Position numbers and translations under genes: made by a program
In this document: piece by piece, positions 24,201 to 32,090 of the stretch
How the letters are laid out: the number at the start of each line of letters is the position of its first letter
How positions within the stretch are numbered: position 1 is the stretch's first letter
The notes under the pieces: generated by a model
Database searches by the model: none
What the model was told of the DNA's origin: nothing
Seen by the model: the letters and a program-made list of their open reading frames with translations, nothing else
Origin: Sciurus carolinensis
Lineage: Eukaryota > Chordata > Mammalia > Rodentia > Sciuridae
Direction: 5' to 3'
DNA: 64,000 nucleotides
Assembly (NCBI RefSeq): GCF_902686445.1
Contig: NC_062214.1
Location: 89,384,738-89,448,737 of the forward strand

Positions 24201-27200
24201 GCCTTGCTAAGTTGCTGAGGCTGACTTTGAACTTGCAATCCTCCTGCCTCAGCCTCCCGAGCTGCTGGGATTGCAGGCATGCGCCACTGCACCTGGCTCT
24301 CTCTTGGTATTTATTTATACTCCTAAATAACGTAAGTATATAGCTAGTTCTTGATCTTTTTTTTTTTTTTTTTTCTATTTTAGATGGTATTTTTTGACTC
24401 TTTTAAGACTTGTCTACATGTCATCCTGAGCCTTCCCTTTTCATCTCTCCATGAATCTCCATGACTCCTACTGAGAAAAAGGGTGCATAGGAAAGAAATG
24501 TTTTGAAATCTTCGATATTTGGGATGTCTTCTTGATTCCATCCTTTACACTTGAATGATAGTTTGGTTGAATGAATTCTAGGATGGAAAACATTTTCCCT
24601 CTGTTGTGAAGCATCGCTCCATTGTCTTTTGTTGCCTCTAAGTGTTACTGAGAGGCTAGTACCATGCTGACTCCCAGGCCTTTGACCTTGAGCTGTATTT
24701 TCTCTACTCCTTGAAGATTTTGTATCTCTGATATTCTGAATTTTTAGAGTGATCTTTATAGTTGTTGGGTCTGCATTCATTTTGCTGTGTGAGCACAAAG
24801 AACCCTTTCTATCTGGCAATTCATGTTCTTCAGTACAGGGCGCACAAATTATCTGCTTGGTTTCTCTATCTTTGTATTCTCTGTTCTACCTTTCTGGAGC
24901 ATATTATTTGTGTGTGGGGGTGTATAATTTTCTATCTTTTCGTACCCATTTTTCTTTTGTTCTACCTTCTGTGAGGTATCTTCAACTTCACCTTGAAGCT
25001 GTTTTTCATTTCTACTATCTTATTTCTAAGAGTCTTACTCATTTTCCATAAATGCAGTATTTCCTGACTGCAAATGCAGTCACCATATATAGGCTCTAAA
25101 CAAAGTTCAGGATGGGCTCCAACTAGAAGCTGGGATATTTGGTACAGACATTGAGTGCTATAGGATAATAGGATCTAAAGAAACCACTGTCGGCAAGAAA
25201 AACCTGGGATAGCTTCATGGAGGGAGTAGGCTAGGATCTGAACCTGAAATATAGATAGATAAGTCTGGGCACGTGAGGAATAGCAGTGTTGAATGATGGG
25301 AAAAGTGTTGGCTTTGGAACCAGGGCCGCTGAGTCACTATCAAACCTTGTGTTAGTCCAACCTCTCTGAGGCTTACTTTCCTCATCTTTAATGGAACTGA
25401 TAATGTCTACCTTCTAGGATTGCTGCATGAATTTAAGATGTATGTGTAAAATATCTGGCACATGACTAGAATTTAATAAATATTCTTTATTCTGTGTGTT
25501 CCTTAAGGCCAGGAAAATATCTTCTCCAGGTATAATTCCTAGAACATTGTTTGCTATATACTGGGAACTTACTATAGATAATGAATAAATGAATGAATGA
25601 GAATGGGAACACATTCTAGACAAGGGGAGTAAAAGAAAAGGGCAGGGAAATTGGAAATGAATATGCCTTGTGGGACAGGACCCATAGGATCTTGGCTTGA
25701 CTAAGAATGGTTTATATGTTAATAAGTATTAATGGAAATATGTTTGGAGAGTTGAGGCAGTATTTTTTGGAGAAGTAGGAAGGGTTAACAGGTAACTTGA
25801 GGCCAGTATTAAGGTGTTTTGATTAGTGATCAAATCAGGCAAGAGACTTAAGCTCCCTGAATTGGTAAGAATGATTCGTGCTCTGTCCCAGACTGTAGTA
25901 ATAATAAGGATAAAAGTAGCCATTAAGTTTAAGTGTACTTTGCAGATTTGTGGCAGAGTTTCCTTGACTTGGGAAGCAGATGCAAAGACAGAAACTCTGC
26001 TTTTACCTACATAGTAATGAAACCACCATGGCTTTAAATCTTTGAGTGCTCTTCACCAATAAAATTGTTTCTTCCCTTGTTCTTTTCCTTAATTTGTCTG
26101 TGTATGATTTTCCTCTTTAATTTGTTTAATGCCTAGACCTAGGCTGTCCCAGTGGCAACTAGCCACGTGAGGGTCTTTTAAATGTAATTAAAAATAAATA
26201 AGCTTTGGGGGCTGGGGAGATAGCTCAGTTGGTAGAGTGCTTGCCTTGTAAGCACAAGGCCCTGGGTTCGATCCCCAGCACCCAAAAAAATAAAAAATAA
26301 AATAAAATAAAATAAATAAATAAATAAATAAGCTTTTATCAAACACTGTGGTGCATGCCTGTAATCCTAGCTACTTAGGAAGCTGAGGCAGGAGGATCAT
26401 AAATTTGAGGCTAACCTGGGTAATTTAGCAATACCCTGTCTCAAAATAAAAAAATAAAGAACTGGGGATATAGTTCAGTAATAGAATTCCCTTGAGTTCA
26501 AACCCCAGTACCATGAAGAAAAAAACAAAAAAAAAAAAAAAAAGAATAAAATTCAGTTCCATGTGTTGAGTGCTCAGTAGCTAGGGGCTTCCATTTTAGA
26601 CAGCACAGGCATAGTACCTTTTCAGTGTTACAGGAGAGTGCTGGGCTAGAATGTATAGAACTGTAGTATGCATATATATGCTTTAATTTATAAAGCAGGT
26701 AAGTGAAGCATATTTTTTTTAAAGACATTAAGCTTGTTTTTCACTTGCGTAGACCTCCGTTGGTTGTTTGATCTAAGTGGTTTCCTACTAAGAACAGGTT
26801 CTCCATCCTGACTGAAGTTAATGGATTTTCTTAATTAAGGAAGTAATAGTATATAGAAGATTGAGTTATTCAAAGGCTTCTAGCCTAATTGGGAATGTAA
26901 TTGATTGTGTTTTGTCAGATGTCATTTCAACAATGTCTTTTTCTTTAAGATGCTAAAGAAAACCCTTACGGTGAGGATGACAATAAGAGCCCATTCCCCC
27001 TGCAGCCCAAAAACAAACGTAGTTATGCCCAGAATGTGACTGTCTGGATCAAACCCAGCAGCCTACAGGTACCATTACCATTTACTTTGCTTTCAATGGG
27101 GCCAGGAGGAGGCATTTGGGCAGCAGGCAGGCACACGTTTGATTTAGTTTTCATTTCCTTTGATACTTCATAATTCATTTACTTCTAATGTTGTCATTAT

Positions 27201-30200
27201 TTCCAAAAAGGATTTGAGTTGGCCTACAGTAAAACACGTATATAGCAAAATCATTTTTTACAAATTTAGAGCAATAAGAAACCTAGAGGAAGAACAGAAC
27301 CAATTGTGCCTGGAACCCCAAGGCAAAATGATAATTGTATTTGAGCGGTTTAGCTCTGAGCTTCCTGCTACCAGGGTCAAAAAAGAAACATGTGGGTTTT
27401 ATAGTTTTCCTTGTCTGAGAAAAAGAAGAATGTTAGTTCTTCTAGAGAGACATATTTTCCTGGCATTGTATATTAATGTAAAATTTTTCACATGGTGAGG
27501 CATTGAATAATATAACCAGTGTTGTCTTTAACAACAACTTTGAAACAAAAAGATACAGCATCTTTATAGTTATTACTTTCATTCCTACAGGAGAACCTGA
27601 GCCATGGCATTACATTGTAGTTCCACAGAAATAGTTCCATGGGAAGCTAAGATAATCATGTTCTTTGAGCACCTCTTTACATTTCTTCCTCTGATGAGTG
27701 TAGTCTGAGCCAGGTGAGAAGGGGCAGTCAGGACACCTGATATCAAGTGTAGCTTCCCAACTGCATAGTCTCTTTGAGCTCCTTTTCCCTGGCAGCTCAA
27801 CCACAGTCTCCCTTGGCTAAGGAGTCAGGGACCTCTTCTCTTTATTCTCTTCTCCATCCTTGACCTCAGCACTTCTTTGTCAGAAGGATAACAGGAACCA
27901 ATTTCACCACCAGTTATGACCAAATTTTTTATATATGTATTTTTAGTTGTAGATGGACATACCTTTATTTTATTTTTATGTGGTGCTGAGGATCGAACCC
28001 AGTACCTCACACATGCCAGATAGGTGTTCTACCACTGAGCTATAAACCCAACCCTCTGGCTGAATTTTTTAAAAATTATTTAAATTTTGTTTTGGTACTT
28101 GGTTTATTTTTTATTATAGTAAAATACACTCAACATAAAATATAACACTTTAACCCTTTTAAAATGTGCAATTTCATAACATTTAGTGAATTTACAATGT
28201 TATACAATCCTTACCACTTTTAGTTCCAGAACATCTTAATCATTGCAAAAGGAAACCTATAGCAAGTCACTCTACATTACTTTTCAGACCATGGCAGCCA
28301 CTAATCTTTTTGTCTCTATGGATTTGACTATTCTAGTTATTTCACAGAAAGGGAATAATACAGGCTAACGGTGTAGCTCAGTGTTAGAACTCTTGCTTAG
28401 CATGAATCAGGCCATAGGTTTAATTCCCTAGCACTGTAGAAGTAAAGGAAGGAAGGGAGGAAAAGGGTGAGGGAGGGAATAATACAATTTGTGACCTTTC
28501 ACGTTAGGCTTCTTTCACTGGGAATAATGTTTTCAAGATCATTCATGTTGTAGCATGTGTCAGTATTTTGTTCCTTTCTATGACTGAATGATATTCCATG
28601 GCATAAATATGCATAAGTATGCCATGGAATACCATTCATTTGTTTATCCATTCAGTTGATGGATATTGGAGTTGCTTCTACCTTTTGGCTACTGTGCATA
28701 ATGCTTTTATAAATATTCAAGTACAAGTTTTTGTTTGAACACCTGTATAAGCTTAGGAATGGGAGTGCTGGGTCATATGGAATTCTAGGTTTAGTGTACT
28801 GAGAAGCTGCCAGACTTTCACAGTAACCACATCATTTTACATTCTTTAAAAAAACAAAACAAAACATTTTTTAGTTGTCAGTGGACCTTTATTTATTTAT
28901 TATTTTTATGTGGTGCTGAGGGTTGAACCTGGTGGCTCACACATGCTAGGTAAGCACTCTACCACTGAGCTACAACCCCAGCCCCCATTTTACCTTCTTA
29001 ACAGCAATATATAAGTGTTCATTCCAATTTTTCCACATCCTCATCAATATTTCCCATTTTTCCTTTTCCTTTTTAATAGCCATCCTGTGAAGTGTTACAT
29101 CATTATGGTTTTATTTTCCTAATGTAAGATAGTGTGTATCTTTTCATGTGCTTATTGGCTATTTAGGTATCTTCTTCAGAGAATTGTCTGCTCAAGTCCT
29201 TTGTCCATTTTTTAATTGAGTTCTCTTTTTCTTTTGGTACTAAGTATTGAACCCAGAGGCACTTTACCACGAAGCTATATCCCCAACGTCCTCTTTAAAT
29301 TTTTAGAATCTATATTTTGCTTTTGTTGCTTGCTTATGCTCTTTGGTGTCATAATTAAGAGATCATTGCCAAATCTAAGGCTATAAAAATGTACCTATGT
29401 CTCCTTCTAAGATTTTTACATTTTACCTCTTATATTTGGGTCTCTGATCCATTTTAAGTTAATTTTTTATATGTGGTGTGAGTTCAGGATCCATCTTCAC
29501 TCTTTTGCATGCGGATATCCAGTTGTCCCAGTACCAGTTATTGAAGATTCTGCTTGCACTAGAGAAACTGCTTCCAGAAATGACTTTAATTTAAAACTAT
29601 ACATTTATGAATTGCAAAGTGGTCATTCCTCATTGTGCCTAGCTAGTCTAGAACCAGTGGTGGAGACTGAAGTTACACAGGACGGGGTGGAGTTGAATGG
29701 TCTTGGCACTCTATAAAAAAGCAGCTAGCCATGGATATATGGTTATACTATGTATTTTTCTGAGACAGATTGATTTCTTTTATAATCATCAAATCTTTCA
29801 AAGGAGAAAGATGCTTTATTAATGTTGAACCAGAATACTGACATTACACAGAAGGAATCTCTATCTTGACACTGTAACTGTGGTTCCGTTCATTTCTTGA
29901 AACATTTAGAACCATCTTTTTGTATTCTTTCCATTTTTACCATGAATTCTAACATTGAAATTCTTTTTACCCTTAAAAGACAGATGTACAGAAGATTTTA
30001 AGAAATGCAAGGAAACTACCTGAAAAAACACAAACATTCTATAAGGTGAGATGACCAGAATTATAGAAGAGGGTGTGCCCAGGGGATGTGCACAAAAAAA
30101 ATGGTTCACGGTAGCAAGAGTCTGAGGTAGGGGCCTGGGGATGGAGCTCAATGGTAGAGCACTTGCCTGACATGTGCAAGGACTCTTGAGTTTGAGCCCT

Positions 30201-32090
30201 CCTACCCACCCCCAGCCACCAAAATAAAGACTGGGGTAGCAGCATGGATACGGGCAAGGATTAGAAATGTATGACTTGTGCCTATTTTCTCATCATTAAA
30301 GTCAGCAAAAGTGATAGGATTGCTCTTGCCTTACAATCCAAGAATTGGGAGTGTTTAAATGTTCCGGCTCTGTACAGGCCCTGTTCAGAAGGGCTTCTCC
30401 AGGCCAGTGCTGCTGTGAATGGCTGACAGAAGCAGCTGAAAAGACTTGTGGGTCATACCCCTTCACCCTCCTGATCACTCCTATGTGGGTGTCTAGTCCA
30501 GCCTAAGCAGTGTATGTGACTTCCTAGGATGTAGAATTGCCCAGAAAATTACTGCTTGCACTAGAGAAACTGCTTCCAGAAATGACTTTAATTTAAAACT
30601 ATACATTTATGAATTGCAAAGTGGTCGTTCCTCATTGTGCCTAGCTAGTCTAGAACCAGTGGTTGAGACTGAAGTTACACAGGAGGGGACAAATTTGGGG
30701 GTTTATTCCATTTTTCCCGTCCTTCCGGTGTTTGACTGAAATTGGATTAAGTGCAGTGTAAGATGTGTCCTACCTTACTAATCTTAAAATATGGCACACA
30801 CAGCCACCCTCAGGCTAGCATCTTCTGGAGAACATACCATTGCTACTTTGTCTGGATGTTATGTCATTACCTTTATTCATTTTGTCTTCAAGCCTAATAT
30901 ATAGCAAGCTAGTGAAATCAAGTAAAATTCGCAGCTTTAATCAGAGTTCAACCAGAGAGCTTCTTAGCTGCCTCAGTCCCTCCCCACCCAAAGCTCATAA
31001 TCCACCTAGGCCCTGAAGACCCCCCTCAGCTGCAGTCCCTGACTCTGCAGTTTACAAAACTGGCAGCTTTCTGTTCAAGATGGCACACTTGTACTGTGGC
31101 TTTCTGAACTTTTCATAGATGTTAGTAGAGAGCCCATTTCTTTTCTGTGTTCATGTAACTAACCCTACAAGAGAGCTAGAAGCCTGTGGCAACTCACTGC
31201 TCTTGTGCCTGCAATGGACAAGGAAGGGATTATCCTTACTTTGTGAACAAGTCCTCTGAGAACCAAAGAGGCTACATGGCGTGCCCCATCACACTGCTAA
31301 GTGGTTGATGGGGCACTTCCTTCATGTTTCTCTGCTTCCATCTACTACCCAACTTATTTTTTTTCTTTTAAATGGGAGCAGTCTTTCTGGCTGACTGTTC
31401 CAAACACGTTCACTATCATTCACTCAAGTCCACAGCAGAGGAACCAGAAGGTTAAGAGCCTTCTGAGATTTGAAGCAAGCCTTTTTCATACCTGTGGAAC
31501 AGAGGAAAGGTAACCCTCCTTATAGTTATTTGTAGGTAGATTATATATGCAGAGTGGTCACCTTCATGTTTAGTGTAACTGTTTACTTAACTGTGATGAT
31601 GATGCTGACAACCTGTTTCAGCCACCTCAGTCTTCTTAACTAGCCGCTGGTCTCCTGTAGAAGAACCATTTGTGCCAGTTACATCATTTTTATTCTGGCT
31701 TCTCTATATAAAAATTTATCCTCACATGAAAATGGTCTCTAAGAGTTGAGGGTCAAAGAAAACTTATTCTAAGCTGAGCAGTCAGAAAGTATGTGACAAG
31801 AACATATTTCAGGAACATTGGTGTTTATTTCTGTGCAGGAGCTGAACCGTTTACGAAAAGCCGCCCTGGCCTTTGGTTTCCTGGACCTGCTTAAAGGGGT
31901 GGCTGATATGCTGGAAAGGGAGTGCACGCTGCTGCCTGATACCGCCCACCCTGATGCTGCATTCCAGCTGACCCATGCTGCCCAGCAGCTCCAGCTGGCC
32001 AGCACCGGCACCTCTGAGTATGCTGCTTACGATCACAACATCACACCTTTGCATACAGACTTCTCGGGGAGCAGTACTGAAAGAATGTGA
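6563..32090 (+). CDS. INTS14: INTS14, Integrator complex subunit 14 (11 coding exons, complete)
   Basis: Coding exons join as 6563-6784, 8622-8729, 11753-11908, 12820-12938, 13340-13482, 15567-15659, 17671-17815, 19501-19634, 26950-27068, 29980-30045 and 31839-32090. They total 1,557 nt (518 residues plus TGA), the length of the human protein as I know it. Every intron is GT-AG and phases agree throughout. The N-terminus is a von Willebrand A domain (about residues 1-200) with the MIDAS signature DVSLS at residues 8-12 and a TDG at 115-117. The rest corresponds to the beta-barrel and C-terminal helical part. In the known family, INTS14 joins INTS13 and INTS10 in a nucleic-acid-binding module of the nuclear Integrator complex, which cleaves snRNA and promoter-proximal transcripts. 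The start ATG has A at -3 and begins the conserved [10 protein letters not shown] sequence. No frameshift or premature stop is present, so it looks functional. The C-terminus ends STERM where I recall STERI in human. Confidence 0.98.
7571..7690 (-). repeat. B1 SINE
   Basis: T-run then antisense B1 with GCCTGGCCTTCAACTC and GGGATTATAGGC; no ID half attached. Confidence 0.75.
7771..7913 (+). repeat. MIR
   Basis: The characteristic MIR core is visible: GTCAGATTGCTTGGGTTC, TCTGCCACTTA and TTTCTGTACCTTAG. Confidence 0.8.
7916..8226 (+). repeat. B1-ID composite SINE split by a younger ID
   Basis: The B1 half (7916-8024) and the ID half (from about 8144) are separated by an inserted ID with 13-bp target duplications. 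Confidence 0.9.
8038..8130 (+). repeat. Young ID SINE nested in a B1-ID composite
   Basis: Flanked by the exact repeats AAGATAAAAAGGT at 8025-8037 and 8131-8143. It has intact Pol III-type boxes: A box TAGCTCAGTCGG and B box GGGTTCGATCCC. The tail is pure A. Confidence 0.95.
8622..8729 (+). CDS. INTS14: INTS14 exon 3
   Basis: 108 nt encode residues 75-110 ([11 protein letters not shown]...GAIPCQ) of the vWA domain. The acceptor AG is at 8620-8621 and the donor GT at 8730. Both ends are phase 0, so skipping would keep frame. Confidence 0.97.
9355..9425 (+). repeat. Old dispersed repeat fragment, family unassigned
   Basis: GTTAGCAAACTCTTTTCTGT followed by GGCTGTGGCAATTACTCA belongs to a common mammalian repeat. 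A related antisense piece occurs near 23,060-23,215. Confidence 0.4.
9449..9588 (-). repeat. ID SINE with extended tail
   Basis: Antisense copy. The tail complement TTGATAGACCTTTATTTTTA precedes GGTGCTGAGAATCGAACCC and the head ending at CAACCCCAA. Confidence 0.9.
10030..10126 (+). repeat. ID SINE with internal deletion
   Basis: Head GGTGCTGGGGTTATGGCTTA lacks part of the D-loop region. The tail ends GTCCATCTACATC and runs directly into a microsatellite. Confidence 0.85.
10127..10211. repeat. (CT)n(CA)n compound microsatellite
   Basis: About 48 bp of CT then about 36 bp of CA with no interruption, grown from the 3' tail of the adjacent ID element. Confidence 0.95.
10212..11238. other. INTS14 intron 3 sequence without recognised features
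   Basis: AT-rich, with no exon and no clear repeat. Confidence 0.4.
11239..11331 (+). repeat. ID SINE
   Basis: Diverged ID: GGGCTGCGGGGAGTAACTCA head, AGATTCAATCCC B box and A-rich tail. Confidence 0.8.
11753..11908 (+). CDS. INTS14: INTS14 exon 4
   Basis: 156 nt encode residues 111-162. It starts VVLVTDG, the core beta strand and TDG turn of the vWA fold, and ends MCMANLEE. Phase 0 at both ends; donor GTAATA at 11909. Confidence 0.97.
12053..12122 (+). repeat. ID SINE, degraded
   Basis: Head GGGCATATAGCTCAGTGGTG is preserved; the B-box region has decayed to CTGTCTCTATCTCTAGCACC. Confidence 0.8.
12123..12190 (+). repeat. Homopurine tract, 68 nt
   Basis: Unbroken A/G run (GGAA and GAAA units) grown from the ID poly(A) tail. 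Long mirror-like purine tracts can form triplex DNA. Confidence 0.85.
12820..12938 (+). CDS. INTS14: INTS14 exon 5
   Basis: 119 nt encode residues 163-201 plus two bases of Gly202 ([10 protein letters not shown]...QSMF). The acceptor TTTGTAG ends at 12819; the donor GTGAGT is at 12939. Confidence 0.97.
13340..13482 (+). CDS. INTS14: INTS14 exon 6
   Basis: 143 nt complete Gly202, encode [10 protein letters not shown]...PKVINT, and give the first base of Asp250. The acceptor TCCTAG ends at 13339; the donor GTAACT is at 13483. This begins the region after the vWA domain. Confidence 0.97.
13823..13945 (+). repeat. ID SINE with extended tail
   Basis: Head GGGGCTAGGATTGGCTCAG, B box GGGTTCGATTCTC, tail ending ACTATCAACATCTAAAAAA. 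Confidence 0.9.
14055..14170 (+). repeat. L2 3' end fragment
   Basis: Resembles the L2 tail: CTCAGTGCCTATTATAATG followed by AGTAGATACTTTAATAAATG. Confidence 0.6.
14828..15044 (+). repeat. B1-ID composite SINE
   Basis: Full-length head to tail: B1 half with CCTGTAATCCCAGCGAGGGA, linker CTGTCTCTAAATAAGATAC, ID half with TGGCTCAGTGGTTGAG, and a short (CA)n end. Confidence 0.92.
15567..15659 (+). CDS. INTS14: INTS14 exon 7
   Basis: 93 nt encode [12 protein letters not shown]...PIALNK, with both boundary codons split. The acceptor TTTCAG ends at 15566; the donor GTGAGT is at 15660. Confidence 0.97.
15918..16147 (+). repeat. B1-ID composite SINE with (GA)n tail
   Basis: The B1 half carries two copies of GGCAATTTAGGGA-like sequence in its linker. 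The ID half follows, then poly(A) turning into (GA)n at 16127-16146. A C-run (16085-16094) interrupts the ID. Confidence 0.9.
17148..17239 (-). repeat. Young ID SINE with target duplications
   Basis: Exact 14-bp flanks TGTGTAACATCTTT at 17134-17147 and 17240-17253. On the - strand the A box reads TAGCTCAGTTGG. Confidence 0.95.
17255..17520 (-). repeat. Old LINE-1 3' end
   Basis: Antisense L1M-type sequence, e.g. GTTGTACAACCATCATCACA and the AAATGGAATTCATATAAT stretch. Confidence 0.7.
17671..17815 (+). CDS. INTS14: INTS14 exon 8
   Basis: 145 nt encode residues 281-328 plus two bases of Gly329. It contains the acidic loop [11 protein letters not shown] and then [15 protein letters not shown]. 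The acceptor has a strong polypyrimidine tract ending TTTTTTGCAG at 17670. Confidence 0.97.
17994..18150 (+). repeat. B1-ID composite SINE, ID half truncated
   Basis: Diverged B1 half (CTCAGCATTCCAGAGGCTA...) with only GGAGCATTTGGCTCAATGG left of the ID half. Confidence 0.8.
18242..18345 (-). repeat. ID SINE, degraded, long T-run
   Basis: About 27 T then GGCAGGAATAGGGTTTGAAGC and a CCCAGCC end. Confidence 0.7.
18478..18720 (+). repeat. MIR
   Basis: Near full-length: ATTGAGCATTTTACC, CTAGGCACTTTACATATG, AGGAACTTGCCCAAGCTTA and CACAGCTAGTAA. Confidence 0.85.
19228..19284. repeat. Two T-runs
   Basis: Two poly(T) blocks separated by a short AATCTTTTAAACTGC spacer; no SINE body beside them. Confidence 0.7.
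19501..19634 (+). CDS. INTS14: INTS14 exon 9
   Basis: 134 nt complete Gly329 and encode [16 protein letters not shown]...[10 protein letters not shown] plus one base of Asp374. Acceptor ATCTAG; donor GTATTA at 19635. Confidence 0.97.
19803..20879. other. INTS14 intron 9, proximal part, mostly unassigned
   Basis: A T-run at 19880-19899; part of 20,040-20,200 may be decayed L2. No exon was recognised. Confidence 0.4.
20880..21088 (+). repeat. B1-ID composite SINE
   Basis: The B1 half starts GAGCCAGATGTGGTGC. The ID half has TAGCTCTGTGGTAGAG and an intact GGGTTCAATCCCCAG. Confidence 0.9.
21903..21990 (+). repeat. ID SINE
   Basis: Diverged copy with TGTAACTCAGTGGTTGAGC and a short A tail. Confidence 0.8.
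22306..22436 (-). repeat. B1 SINE
   Basis: T-run then GAGACTGAGTGTCACTATG and GCCCAGGCTGGTCTCAAACT; ends at a GGGACTATAGG element. Confidence 0.9.
22440..22642 (-). repeat. B1-ID composite SINE
   Basis: Adjacent to the B1 above. A shortened ID half (CACTGAGCTATACCCCCAG) then an antisense B1 half with a small internal duplication around AAGTTACTGAAG / AAAGTTGATGAGG. Confidence 0.85.
22733..22826 (+). repeat. ID SINE with (AAT)n tail
   Basis: A box TAGCTTAGCGGTAG; part of the B box is deleted; tail has AATAATAATAATG. Confidence 0.85.
23217..23457 (+). repeat. B1-ID composite SINE
   Basis: Well-preserved full-length copy. The linker CTAAATAAAATACAAAACAG and the ID half with GGGATGTGACTCAGTGG are intact; the tail is A-rich with GAAA units. 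Confidence 0.93.
23497..23624 (-). repeat. ID SINE with extended tail
   Basis: Antisense. The tail complement TTTTAGTTGTAAATGGACAC precedes GGTGCTGAGGGTCCAACCC. Confidence 0.9.
24096..24299 (-). repeat. B1-ID composite SINE
   Basis: Antisense ID half (GGGATTGAACCAGGAGTGC), T-rich linker, then B1 half ending GCGCCACTGCACCTGGC. Confidence 0.92.
24360..25080. repeat. Probable decayed LINE-like sequence, family not assigned
   Basis: Phrases such as TCGCTCCATTGTCTTTTGTT resemble old antisense LINE segments. The long antisense open frame here has no domain I recognise. Confidence 0.3.
25280..25500 (+). repeat. MIR
   Basis: Contains TTGGCTTTGGAACCAGGG, CTTACTTTCCTCATCTTTAA and ATCTGGCACATGACTAG in MIR order. 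Confidence 0.75.
26207..26321 (+). repeat. Young ID SINE with target duplications
   Basis: 15-bp flanks AAATAAATAAGCTTT at 26192-26206 and 26322-26336. A box TAGCTCAGTTGG and B box GGGTTCGATCCCC are intact. The tail holds AAAAT and AAAT repeats. Confidence 0.93.
26339..26544 (+). repeat. B1-ID composite SINE
   Basis: B1 half with GTAATCCTAGCTACTTAGG; ID half with TAGTTCAGTAATAGAATTCC and a long A tail. Confidence 0.9.
26950..27068 (+). CDS. INTS14: INTS14 exon 10
   Basis: 119 nt complete Asp374 and encode [14 protein letters not shown]...IKPSSLQ (to residue 413). The acceptor AG is at 26948-26949; the donor GTACCA at 27069. It follows the longest INTS14 intron, 7.3 kb. Confidence 0.97.
27069..27925. 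other. INTS14 intron 10, proximal part, unassigned
   Basis: No repeat or exon was recognised; open frames show no known domain. Confidence 0.4.
27926..28055 (-). repeat. ID SINE with extended tail
   Basis: Antisense, with tail complement TTTTTAGTTGTAGATGGACA and GGTGCTGAGGATCGAACCC. Confidence 0.92.
28363..28474 (+). repeat. ID SINE inside the L1 relic
   Basis: Exact 12-bp flanks GGGAATAATACA at 28351-28362 and 28475-28486. Diverged head (GTGTAGCTCAGTGTTAG) and a G/A-rich tail. Confidence 0.9.
28593..28630. repeat. Perfect 13-bp hairpin inside the L1 relic
   Basis: ATTCCATGGCATA (28593-28605) and TATGCCATGGAAT (28618-28630) are exact reverse complements around a 12-nt loop. Confidence 0.9.
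28853..28984 (-). repeat. ID SINE inside the L1 relic
   Basis: Antisense, extended-tail type. The host sequence on either side repeats CATTTTAC(A/C)TTCTT, an imperfect target duplication. Confidence 0.88.
29229..29298 (-). repeat. ID SINE fragment
   Basis: GGTACTAAGTATTGAACCCAG to CTATATCCCCAAC; lies within the L1 relic. Confidence 0.7.
29550..29682 (+). repeat. Copied 133-bp segment, recipient copy
   Basis: 131 of 133 bases match 30552-30684 in the same orientation, without gaps. L1 relic sequence lies on both sides, so this copy appears to be the insertion. Confidence 0.95.
29980..30045 (+). CDS. INTS14: INTS14 exon 11 (66 nt, in frame)
   Basis: 66 nt encode residues 414-435 ([12 protein letters not shown]...TQTFYK), phase 0 at both ends. 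Near-identical 133-bp direct repeats in introns 10 and 11 flank this exon. Confidence 0.97.
30131..30228 (+). repeat. ID SINE
   Basis: GGGGCCTGGGGATGGAGCTC head, extra bases around the B box, C-rich end before AAATAAAG. Confidence 0.85.
30552..30684 (+). repeat. 133-bp segment, presumed source copy
   Basis: Same segment in intron 11, in non-repetitive surroundings. It differs from the other copy by an A/G (GGTC[A/G]TTCC) and a G/T (GTGGT[G/T]GAG). Confidence 0.95.
30685..31838. other. INTS14 intron 11, distal part, no repeat recognised
   Basis: Moderately GC-balanced unique sequence without clear features up to the exon 12 acceptor. Confidence 0.4.

Larger units (their letters stand above)
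28098..29740 (-). repeat. Antisense LINE-1 relic with several insertions
   Basis: Runs from the L1 3' end into the ORF2 end, read on the opposite strand. Examples are ATGACTGAATGATATTCCA, GGGAGTGCTGGGTCATATGG, CATGTGCTTATTGGCTATTT and ATGCGGATATCCAGTTGTCC. It is interrupted by IDs at about 28363, 28853 and 29229 and by the 133-bp copied segment at 29550. L1 homology resumes after that segment at TTGAATGGTCTTGGCACTCT. Confidence 0.85.

Noticed and set aside
24421..24819. 132-residue open frame on the - strand
   Set aside because: Lies in probable decayed LINE sequence inside INTS14 intron 9 and shows no known domain.
26207..26321. tRNA-Ala-like gene with intact A and B boxes
   Set aside because: It is an ID SINE: it has an A-rich tail, target duplications and no proper acceptor stem. 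The same applies to the other tRNA-like hits.
27160..27498. 112-residue open frame in INTS14 intron 10
   Set aside because: No domain, no conservation visible, and it lies between well-defined exons.
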